Below are positions 1 through 9,642 of a DNA stretch of 64,000 nt, piece after piece. Source of the DNA: Terfezia claveryi. Its lineage: Eukaryota > Ascomycota > Pezizomycetes > Pezizales > Pezizaceae. The notes beneath the pieces were generated by a model. It was not told where the DNA came from. It searched no databases and was given only the letters and a program-made list of their open reading frames with translations. The stretch's first letter is position 1. Every line of letters begins with the position of its first letter. A program made the translations under genes and the position numbers. The stretch is taken from assembly GCA_015179025.1 (NCBI GenBank), contig WHUX01000051.1, positions 275,352-339,351 on the forward strand. Reading direction: 5' to 3'.

Positions 1-61
1 CAAAAACCGCCTAACGCCACTTATTGTCACCCTCTCACCTTGCGTAGATTCATGCCAGAAA

Positions 62-1480
62 TCAAGTTCTTGCCACCTTCACCATCGCCGCCAATACCGC
101 GGCCCCAATAATCCCACCATCCTTTGCCTCTACCAGCCTCACCTTCCTTCGGTGAGTGGATTTTCTTCCTGACACGGCCTGCTCATCGTACAATTGCTAT
201 CACTTGCTCCTTGTACATCTGACATCTATCCTGGAAATAAGGGTATATCTCCAGAAGTGTTCCCGTGAAGGAAATGATTACATCGCCGACGTCCTCTTCC
301 AGCTGTATCATTCTAGAAATGTACAGCCTAAGATTGTCGTTAAAGTCGAGGATACCCATAGTTGCCGCCATAACTAGGCCCGCGGTGCGGTTTGAAACAG
401 TTTTGCATATATTTGTAAACGTCGTAGACGGACGTAGTGTACCAATCCAAGCTTTCCCCCACTTCACAGAAGTAAGACGTGAGTATGCCAATCACCTTCT
501 CCACCCGGACTTCACCTTCCACCTCCGCACATAGTTTTGATTCCACTGCATATGGCTTGTAAAACCGGGGCGGTAGGTTTCGTCCCCTCTCCGCCCAATA
601 CATTTAGGGAAACCAATCTCACTATTTCTCCAAGATATCGTCCTGATTCCCTCTCCTCCAGTGGTTGAAATCCCGGCTTTTCATTCTCCATATCTAAAAT
701 CCTATCCCATTTCTCCACGTACTTCTCCACCGGGCCCAAAGTGCCATTAATTCTCAAACCTGTATTCAACAACACATCGCAGAAGGCAACTTGAAATCCC
801 AAGCTTCCCCACGGGACACAAACACGAAGCGTTCATCCCTGTGCCCACTGTAATACCTACAGTTATGTTTCCTTTGTATACGTACCCTCCGGCAAGTAAT
901 GTGCTTATGCTATCATTTGTTATCGCAACAACCTCAACCTTCGGTAACTTAGCTCCTCCTTCCGATAAGATGCCCAAGATGCATTCTTTAGTATAAGCAT
1001 TGCTAAGCAGTGCTGCCAGGTCGTTGGTAGTGGAGAAAGTAAAGCCTTTACCCATGGGCATAAGGAGAGCGGAGATTTGAGAGTCGACTGGACCATAGGA
1101 AACGAGAATGTAACTCCGAGAGGGAGCCCATCGTGAATAATCTCCCCTGCGACGTCCTCGGAGCACTAACAAGTATGTCCTGATGACTGAAGCTATACAT
1201 CTCCCAACCAAATCGAACAGAGCTTCCGCCTGCATCGTCTTGAGATAATCAGGAATGGCCCATGCTGAACTCGGTGCACGAATCCTCAGTTCCAATAGTT
1301 GGTTCTTCTCCAAAAAGCTCCACAACCCCCACCCATCCAATTCACCCAAATCCAAAGCCAAAACCTCGCCCTTCTCCTTCCCATCTGGCAAACTCGTAAT
1401 CGGCGTAGGCAATGATTGTGTAGAAGAGTTCAGTGCTAGCTTGTGGTATGTTTTTACTAAAGCCCTTTGCAATCTGCAAT
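62..1480 (-). pseudogene. Hexokinase-like gene, decayed
   Basis: Translation shows a fungal hexokinase fold in order: an EKGEVLALDLG strand like the phosphate-1 region but without the GGTN that should follow, an ITNDS...LLAGGY segment (family NDxxxTLLA), IGxGTGxNA-like VGITVGTGMNASC, NPGFQPLE...SGRYLGEIVRL (family NPGxQxFEKMxSGxYLGEIVR), a helix with SNRTAGLVMAATMGIL, and the C-terminal EAKDGGIIGAAVLAAM reached through a 50-bp intron ending near 149. The pieces lie in different frames at about 790, 620 and 430, with no plausible intron at those joints. No ATG opens the first exon; it begins after a possible acceptor near 1480. The phosphate-binding glycines are missing. It could be a degenerate copy of an atypical hexokinase of the XprF/HxkC kind, but function is unlikely. 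Family assignment is firm; loss of function is inferred from frame breaks. Confidence 0.7.
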
Positions 1481-2134
1481 AAATACAAAGTATGCAGTGG
1501 GGAAGCTGGCTAATTTTCCCCTGGCTCTATACGACTACCTACCTACAGTACGTACCTTAGCTCCCCCTGACTGGTCAGTCCCTGGCCCTGGCCCTGAGGC
1601 TGATGGTTGTTTGCCAGACTAGATGTTGCATGCACATGCCCATATAATTAATCTTTCAGAATCCTGGCGAGAAGGCGAAAGTAAAGTACGTACCTAGAAT
1701 AAAGCTCCCCATTTTTCTGTAGTCTGGGGTTTTATTTACGAGGCCTGATGGGAAGTAGTCTGACTAACCTGAACCGCTGATTATCTGGTGTCCTGTTGTC
1801 TATCGAGAGTAAATGAATCTCGTGCGAGATAAAAAACTTCATCTATACATGTCAATGCGAGGTACCTAGAACTTATTACCCCGTCGCTTGAAAGAATACA
1901 ATATCTGATAACAAGCACGTTAAATCAGCCAAAGAGGTAATCTCAATATAACTATATCGAGATACATAAGATTTCCTTCTGGTATCAAGTTATGATGTAG
2001 CTCAAAATCATGGCTACCGAAGAGCCAAGTAAGCAAGTAAAGCAAATGTTACTGAATATGTTGGTATCGCTCCGCAAAAGATACCCATACAAAAGATTCC
2101 ACTTCATGCAATTAGGATATAGTATTCCTCAATC
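1481..2134. other. Intergenic, no gene seen
   Basis: AT-rich spacer between the tail of the thiol reductase gene and the decayed hexokinase. All frames are closed. A missing first exon of the hexokinase-like gene could have lain here but nothing recognisable remains. Confidence 0.5.
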
Positions 2135-3137
2135 CTAAGCGTCCAACCAGGCACGCCAGTGATCCTCATACCTTCCGTCGGAGGGCTTGAATGCTTCATT
2201 CTGGTTAACCTCCCTCTCGTCCCCATAGTACTTCGCTTTGACATCCCTCACCAGATCCTCAACTCTACTTCCACCCTCGCAATCCTTCCATTTTCCCCCA
2301 TCCCTAACACATCTCCTCTGACCGGCTAGCCTGATGGTACAGCTCGTCCGCACCCCCAGGTATTCACTCCACTCAACACTTCTTTTAAGCAGCTCAATCC
2401 CACCCTCAAACCCCGGATCAGAAACACACTTGTTGATTTTCTGGAAATCAACTTTTCCTTCCGTTGCACAATCTTCAATGAAAGATTGATCTGGGAGTTT
2501 CTTATAATTGTGTATGAGACATTGAGAGAACTGGATAAAAGTCGTGTTTTGCTTTTCGGCAGCATGACTATATGGGTATAGCTTGGCTCCGCACAAGTGG
2601 ACTGTATTCCCTAAACATTCCCCTGGACCGTGCATGCAGGTGACACCGCCGTTATCAGGCGCCGTCCTATTGTGCCAGTGTTTAGTTTCTCTCCCCATAC
2701 AAGATTCTGGAAGAACGGATCGGAGAATTAACATACTTCCCAATAAACGACATTTTGAAATCAACCATCTCCGGTCCGAGCTTCCCTAATGCTGGGAAAA
2801 CTAGGTTCTCCATACAGTCCCTTGCATCGGGGCACTTCGACATGATGTGAATTTCAAGTTGAACCTTCTGTCGCTTTCTATCATCACCCTCACCCTGTTC
2901 TGCTGCAACACGTGCACTCCACTCCCTCGCACTACCGACTCCACGAAACGCCCACGGCGTGAGTCGGAAATTCCCTTGCGAGGTTGACGATAGCGAATGA
3001 TGTAGCCATGTGCATGGTTCGGTGAGAAATTCTGTTGGAAGGATCGTGATGAATACCACAAATACTCCCAATACCGAGAGGATTACCTTCGCGGCAACTG
3101 GTAGCGTGCTTCGAGTTAGAGTGGGGTAAGCCGCCAT
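2135..3137 (-). CDS. GILT-family thiol reductase, membrane-anchored
   Basis: Two exons (3137-2737 and 2666-2135) give 310 residues; the 70-bp intron has a GTATGT donor. Residues ~15-35 form one hydrophobic segment (VILSVLGVFVVFITILP), a signal anchor. Then follows the thioredoxin-like GILT core: HIMSKCPDARDCMENLVFPAL, followed after the intron by the family signature CMHGPGECLGNTVHLC (family CxHGxxECxxN). Several further cysteines (QCLIHN, DCATEG, KCVSDP) fit disulfide bonds in the secretory or vacuolar lumen. GILT enzymes reduce protein disulfides at acid pH. Odd point: the usual CXXC is replaced by CPDA, with the next cysteine four residues further on (CPDARDC), so the redox mechanism may differ. 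The ATG at 3137 is the first in the frame and directly precedes the anchor. Confidence 0.85.
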
Positions 3138-3511
3138 TTTAGTAAGGGTTTGTGAGTGTTTGTGAAGATGTCTGGCATGAGACTAGAAGTGGTCAACGGT
3201 TGTTTGTTAGGATGACATCATCATAACATGATACGAGGGAATATAATGGTTAACCCTAGCCATTATGCAGCGACGAAATATTGGAACATGCACTTATATG
3301 TATCTCCGAAGTAATTATAAATAAAACATAAAGGGATCTTTGTTACCGTATATGATTTGGTCGATATACCATACCTACGTCCAAGGCCGGATATTACTAG
3401 CACTGCGGCTGGCTGCTGCTTATGAGCTTGTACCTCGATGGTCAGAGCACAATGAGACAAAAGATCATTGTTACCGCGCTTTACCAACAAACAAGATAAA
3501 TAATAGCGAGG
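3138..3511. other. Intergenic, thiol-reductase upstream region
   Basis: Short spacer that must hold the promoter of the GILT-family gene on the minus strand. No clear TATA box or conserved motif was picked out, and no coding frame is convincing. Confidence 0.4.
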
Positions 3512-4113
3512 ATGCTTCAAGATACTTTGTTAAATATTCTTGGATCAGCCTTGCTTTTACCCTTATCCATTTGCCCAATGCGGTTGGTTTTAATTGCAGA
3601 AAAACTCCGCAATGAATGGGTCATGAGAAGGCTAGATTGGAAACTCAATACCCAATCCGAGAAATTGTTGCTTTACAGGCAATTTTGCTTTACAGGCAAT
3701 TCAGGAGAAGGCTGTGGGTATACTGGGCTGGGCAGGTGCTTGTGGATGTTTGAACTAAGTATGTTCATCGTCAACAAGCCCTTGCTTGGAGATGACGAGT
3801 TCAAATGGGGATTTGGGCAGGTTATGGCCATGTTCCTATTATCAACTCTAATATATGGGATGTTCCTTGACAGCATAAATATGTATATACCTTTTACTTT
3901 TCAAGTACCATGAAAGTTAGTTTGGCACTTTCTCCCTCAATTATATATTTTTGGCTAGTTCTTGTACTGCTGTTTCTTAGAATTTCACCGGGTTATCCAA
4001 TATATAACACTTCTCAACCCAAAAACGAAGCCAGAAAAGCCTTCAACATATATACTGAGATGGCTACAGTGATTGTACTCGGATTACAAAAGAGTCCCTA
4101 CAAAGCCCGTTGA
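3512..4113 (+). pseudogene. Membrane-protein remnant, unrecognised
   Basis: Two short frames (3512-3913 and 3910-4113) contain hydrophobic stretches LLNILGSALLLPLSICPM, WGFGQVMAMFLLSTLIYGM and IIYFWLVLVLLFLRI, which look like three or four membrane helices of a larger protein. The FGQVMAMFLL type of helix occurs near the C terminus of many uncharacterised fungal multi-pass proteins, so this may be the decayed tail of such a gene. No start or splice model joins the parts. It could also be chance reading in AT-rich DNA. Confidence 0.3.
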
Positions 4114-4115
4114 TG

Positions 4116-4714
4116 TTCCTAAAACTTAGACGGTCTTAAATGTAAGTCTCATATATTTTCCTGTTTTTGGAAGAGTTCCTCGGCCGAAAGTTGTACAGAA
4201 ACTACCTGTCTGAGGATTTTAATATGTAGCCTAGTAGGGCTTGTGGCACTATTAATTATTATAGTTAACTGGATGTTTTGGATTTATTTATATCATTTTT
4301 TTTTAAGAAGGCTATTATGTGTATTCTAGTTTTCTGGGCTGTATTAGATTGAGCATTCAACCATTGATTCAAAAAACGTACCTGATTACCGTGTATATGT
4401 TAAGTAGCAGAATTGATTAGTACTGTTATATTCAAGCTTAGCACTTTGAAGTATGCAACAACTCCAGAATGGGATTTTCCTTTCAGGCAATGAGAGGCAA
4501 TAATGCCGGAGCTTCGAGTGGATTATACAGAGAAACTCTACTAGTTCAGTATTGTCACTTCATATCTTACCCTTCTATAAAGATGGATGTCGAAGTATGC
4601 GGCTCTGCAGTCGTCATTCATAGTCTTGGCGGTTTTATCAACTAAAAGAAACGTTCCGGAAGTTCAGACCGGCACAGTAGCTGCATCTTTGTCAACCGCA
4701 GTCGAGAGGGAATC
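4116..4714. other. Intergenic, ATM1 upstream region
   Basis: AT-rich, no coding frame. It holds the promoter and leader of ATM1. No element was recognised with confidence. Confidence 0.45.
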
Positions 4715-7392
4715 ATGATATCGCAGCGGCTTATCCACCACTCGCTAGCGATTTCTCCGTACTCAGTATCCCTGGGACTACTACGGCCGCCTCAAAGTTG
4801 CTGGAGACCTTACTATACCTCAATTCGAAGCTTCAACGCTGCCAGGGTTCTATATGAACAGAAAGGGAAGGATGCCGCCGTTGTGAAGAGCAGACACAAA
4901 GTCGCTGAGTCGGATGACTCGAAATATAAGATTAAAAAACCGGATGTTTTGGCACAGGCTTCACTATCGACAAAAGAGCAAAGGAAGGAAGATTGGGCTA
5001 TTATGAAGGAGATGGCAAAATACCTGTGGCCCAAAGTCAGTTGCAAGCTGTGGGAAAAGCTGCGTTACACTAAAGCTGACAGTATTGTTGAAGGATAACA
5101 TGAGCATTAAAATACGGGTGGGAGTGTCCCTTGCACTGCTTGTTGGAGCCAAAGTGAGTAAAGGTTTTCACTACAAGGGGCAAAAAAGATTTGACTCAAA
5201 TAAAAGGTGCTCAACGTCCAAGTTCCATTTTACTTCAAAAATATCGTGGATTCTCTGAATGTGGACTTTATGGCGATTGGCGGCACTGTATGGGTGGTTG
5301 CTGGATCAGTTATCATTGCGTGTATGTCAAGCCGTTTCAAACAAAAGGTCTCAATATCTGATTACTCTCGTAAGTTGGCCTGGCACGGATAGGAGCAACG
5401 CTGTTTCAAGAAGTCCGGAATGCAATTTTTGCAAATGTAGCCCAGACGGCTATACGACGAGTGGCCTGCAACGTCTTTGACCATCTACTCAGACTAGATC
5501 TCAACTTCCATTTAAATAAGCAAACAGGGGGATTGACTCGAGCAATCGACCGAGGTACCAAGGGCATAAGCTTCTTGCTGACATCAATGGTCTTCCATAT
5601 TATTCCAGTTACACTGGAGATAGGCATGGTTTGCGGAATATTGGTATGCCAGACATTGAAGAATTTAAATCTCACGTACTAACAATAGTTTAGACTTGGA
5701 AATTTGGAGGATCATATGCGGCTGTAACAGCTCTGACAATGGCAGCGTACACAGCATTCACAATCACAACGACGTCCTGGCGGACTAAGTTCAGGAAGCA
5801 AGCAAATGATGCCGATAACAGGTCGGCAACGGTTGCAGTTGACTCTCTGCTAAACTACGAGGCCGTGAAGGTAAAATGGCCTTAGAAGAATCCGATGGTA
5901 CGTTACTGATAGCAGGAAATAGTACTTTAACAACGAGCAATTCGAGGTGAAACGCTATGACAGTGCGCTCAAGGCCTATGAGAAAGCTTCCATCAAAGTT
6001 GCTACGTCACTTGCATTCCTGAATTCTGGACAAAACATCATTTTCTCTTCTGCTTTGACCACAATGATGTATTTGGCAGCTCAAGGAGTCTACGCTGGGC
6101 AGTTGACTGTAGGCGACCTGGTCATGATCAATCAACTTGTGTTCCAGCTCTCTGTACCATTGAACTTCCTAGGCACAGTTTACCGGGAGTTGAGGCAGTC
6201 CCTATTGGATATGGAGACACTATTTAACCTACAGAAAGTCAACGTGACTATCAATGTATGACTTACATATGCTTTATTTTTTTTGATTCTCTAACAGGAT
6301 TTTAGGACTCCCCTAAAGCCAGACCACTTGAATTCAAGGGTGGTGAAATCAGATTTGAAAATGTGACATTTGGGTACCATCTTGAAAGGCCAATTTTGAA
6401 GAATGTCAGCTTCGTCATTCCTGCTGGGAAAAAGACTGCCATAGTGGGACCAAGCGGCTGTGGGTGAGTCTTACACAGCGGCTTCTGAGCTCGATAGTCC
6501 TTAACTGACTGGAATAGAAAATCTACCATTTTAAGGCTTCTCTTCCGCTTTTATGATGTCCAAGGTGGTAGAATTCTTGTCGACGGCCAAGACATCAGAG
6601 ATGTAACACTGGAGTCCCTCAGAAAGAGTATTGGAGTGGTGCCCCAAGATACCCCTCTTTTTAATAATACTATTGAATTTAATATTCGATATGGTAGGAT
6701 TGATTGCTCCGAGGATGAAATGATTGCCGCAGCAAAGAGAGCTAGAATCCATGATACGATAATGAAATTTCCCGATGGCTATCAGACAAAGGTCGGAGAG
6801 CGGGGCTTGATGATATCAGGTATGAATGCAATATGTCTAAGGTCAATTATGCAGCTAATTAGCTAATTATGCATAAGGTGGGGAGAAGCAGAGATTGGCT
6901 GTCTCGCGATTGCTGCTAAAAAATCCACCCCTGTTGTTCTTCGATGAGGCAGCAAGTGCCCAGTGTTCACAGCAATGCAGTCTAGGGTGCTAACGTGGTG
7001 TTAGACTTCGGCATTGGACACACATACCGAACAGGCTCTTCTACAAAACATCAGCAGTATTCTGAAGGAGAAGCAGCGCACAAGCATCTTCGTTGCGCAC
7101 AGGCTTAGAACGATCTATGACAGCGGCAAGTCCATGCATGAGAATTGCCACGAGGTAATTGCTAACGATTTCCTCCAAACAGACCAAATCATTGTTTTGA
7201 AAGATGGAGTCGCTGCAGAATCCCCCGGTAGCCACAATCAGCTTATCGATGCTGGCGGGGAGTATTCTAAGTTATGGGCAGGTTAGTGATAGCCTTAGCC
7301 AGTCTTTGCGAGGAAAGCTAACATAGATACACTCCAAAGCCCAAGAAACTCTTATGGACTCGGCAGGTGAAGAAGAGCTCAAGAATCTTTGA
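4715..7392 (+). CDS. ATM1: Mitochondrial ABC half-transporter Atm1
   Basis: Twelve introns were placed by eye; the exons sum to 2,082 nt (693 residues). Atm1 sits in the inner mitochondrial membrane and exports a glutathione-linked sulfur or Fe-S precursor needed for cytosolic Fe-S proteins. An Arg/Ser-rich N terminus serves as presequence. The membrane domain starts with [20 protein letters not shown] and continues through [31 protein letters not shown] and [14 protein letters not shown], which are Atm1 hallmarks. The nucleotide domain has Walker A GPSGCGKST at residues ~473-481, signature ISGGEKQR at ~577, Walker B LLFFDEA ending at 603, D-loop SALD and H-loop His635. All catalytic residues are present, so it looks functional. 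The last exon reads [17 protein letters not shown]. Two introns use GC donors (separate entries). Nothing suggests co-regulation with neighbours. Confidence 0.95.
6952..7004 (+). other. ATM1: GC-AG intron 10 of ATM1
   Basis: The 53-bp intron begins GCAAGT and ends TTAG, with a GCTAAC branch point about 14 bases before the acceptor. It splits Walker B from the D-loop: DEA before, TSALDTHTE after. Any GT donor nearby breaks the frame, so the GC donor is required. Confidence 0.8.
7126..7182 (+). other. ATM1: GC-AG intron 11 of ATM1
   Basis: The 57-bp intron begins GCAAGT and ends ACAG, with a GCTAAC branch point. It interrupts the codon of an Asp in TIYDSDQIIVL after the H-loop. It is the second GC donor in this gene, with the same hexanucleotide as the first. 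Confidence 0.8.
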
Positions 7393-7990
7393 GATTTGGG
7401 CATCAAATCCCAGTTAGTAGTGCCTTGAAGCCGGGCAGGGTTCCAGATGCATGCGGGGGAATCATTGAGATCTCCCACTTAACTCTTTCCCGCGCACTAA
7501 AATAACAAAAATATTTACCCCTTTTTTCAAGTCTTGGCTACAGCTCTCAACATGCCGCAGGTGTGTTCTCACCGAGTCTATCTGGATGACCTTATCCTAT
7601 TACGATTTGCGCTCTGGCCTTACGCGGATCCACTCCGGCGCCCTGGGATGCGCCATCATAAATCGCTGGGGTGGTGGCCATGATCGCTGCTGCCGCATCT
7701 CCTTTCTCACCGTTCCCCCTTCTTGAACAAGCCTTGCCTCGCTAGAAGGCACAACCTTGCGAGGGGTGTCAAGCCTCAATTTGTATTTTGCCGGTCTTCT
7801 CACCATTCCATAGCCATAATATATTTGTGTGGTTCCCACCGTCGGTCGCTTTCTATCATTCTTTGGTTTGGTTCTTACGTTGGTACTTTGCCAACCACCC
7901 AGGGCCTTCTGATCATTCATCACTTTGTCGATCCATAACTAGTCTTTGGAACAGACCTGAGTTAGCCATTGGTCTCCGCAGTTTGCAAAG
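7393..7990. other. Intergenic, leader of the small-protein gene
   Basis: Pyrimidine-rich stretches (about 7,510-7,560 and 7,690-7,990) resemble the CT-rich promoters and 5' leaders of fungal housekeeping genes. Frames here on either strand lack any family resemblance and were treated as noise. Confidence 0.4.
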
Positions 7991-8307
7991 ATGGGATTTT
8001 TCGAGAAGCTCAATGCAAGTAAGTTTTAGCTATATAACCGCCTCCAACCGGTGGTCCTTGATTGGAATCTCCTGCAATGTTATAAGTTTCAGTACTAACG
8101 CATGATGTCCCTCTATCAGAATTCGAGCTCTTTAAACTAGAACAGAGGTACGCCAAGCGCAAGAGGCGAACTACCTTCATCTCTGACGCTGTCTACGTCG
8201 ACGGTGAATATGTCTACCAAGATAACTACAAAGCATCCTCTCCAACATCTACCATATCCAGCATGTGGAGCAGCACCAACACTAGGCGATCTTCAAATCA
8301 CTCATAG
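7991..8307 (+). CDS. Conserved-type small protein, 71 residues
   Basis: ATG at 7991, one intron (8019-8119, GTAAGT donor, TATCAG acceptor), stop TAG at 8305-8307; 216 nt in total. The protein begins MGFFEKLNAKFELFKLEQRY, has a basic cluster AKRKRRTTF, then SDAVYVDGEYVYQDNYKASS and a Ser/Thr-rich tail. No signal peptide or membrane segment is seen. It resembles small uncharacterised proteins of Pezizomycotina that start MGFFEKLN. The intron position inside codon 10, the open frame across the junction and the CT-rich leader support a real gene. The function is unknown. Confidence 0.65.
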
Positions 8308-9642
8308 AGAGTTGACGTGCGTACAGCTCCATGGGAATAGAGGAACAGGATTTGCCAAAACACACATTACACCGATATGCACATACAATACCTGCACGAC
8401 AACTAATACAGACAAAGAGTATCGAACACAGAGCGCGAGTCATACCCAACAGATTTCCTCTCTAAATCTTATATCTTATCTTACTATATACTTGGACTAT
8501 CTATCGTATTTCACGACATTGTCAATGTTGAACAACCTTTTAATTCCAATTCCTTTTTGTGATTACGAACGAGACACATGATACGATTGTGATCGGCATC
8601 ATAGAAAGCACCGTGGGTTTGGTCATTTCACGGAGCCGCAAACATCGGAAGTGAGCTATGAGGGGCATGCTCCTTGTACAGGGTGACGAGAACAGCAACC
8701 GTGGTAGCCAGTGGTGCGAATGTACGCTCTGGTCTGTTTTTATGTGGGCGTTAGATAGAGTAGTTTCATAGGAGTTGGGGTTTATAAGTCTAAATGTTTT
8801 ATGTATGTTACTGCATAAACGGTCAATCCCTGAACTATCTGTCTTTTTATTTATCTTTTCTTTTCTTTTCTTTTCTTTTCTTTTCTATTTTCATTCTTTG
8901 GTACAAGAACGGATTTTGGTTGATTTTATTCGCACTCACTGTTTTTTTCTTAAGTTAAGTCTGCTATCACTCGCTACACTCTCACTCGTAGAATGCATGC
9001 TTCTTTGAGTTCGCTGATCTTTGAATTTTCCTTTCTTCCTATTTTATATTTATGATTCGGGTTGGTTGTGGTACATTTGATGATGCCTTGCGCACAGGAA
9101 TGGATTCATGTGGCATCTGAGTTTGAATTCACATCAAAAATATGAATATCGTTCTGCGAAACAATAGTTTCCATACAAAGTCTTCGTATCCAGAAATTCT
9201 CACCAATGAGTAAACAAGTAGATCTTAGCAAGAATGTGTGAGCCGATCTAAAGAACATGCTCCGCTTACTCCACCGACCTCGCTTATTTTATCATTCTAG
9301 GGAAAAAAAGAAACGACAATCATAACCAAGAGATGAATGTGTAGAATGTGGGGAGGTGGGGACTTCACAAATGCGTGAAGACTCAGATGCAATAACATCA
9401 TACAACATGCTACAGCTTTGGATACAAGAAAATCCATGAAAACAACAAAAGAAATGGTCGAAAAGAAATCAAGTAAAAAAAGAAGCTACTTGCTCAACCC
9501 ATACTCTAAAACGCCAAACCAACTAGCAATTTAATCAACAGATGATAGCGTATCGTACTCTCTCCACCGGTATCCACCCGCACTCGAGCCCTCAGAAGCT
9601 CGCATATGGCCCATTTCCATCGCACTATCTTTGTCATTCTTC
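8308..9642. other. Intergenic between convergent genes
   Basis: Contains the 3' ends of the small-protein gene (+) and VAC14 (-), a TTTTC microsatellite and AT-rich DNA. No further gene was found. Confidence 0.5.
8855..8885 (+). repeat. (CTTTT)n microsatellite
   Basis: Six perfect tandem copies of the pentamer CTTTT in noncoding DNA. Ordinary slippage repeat. Confidence 0.9.

Noticed and set aside
6952..7182. Apparent frame breaks in the ATM1 nucleotide-binding domain
   Set aside because: They vanish when GC-AG introns are accepted; all catalytic motifs then line up.
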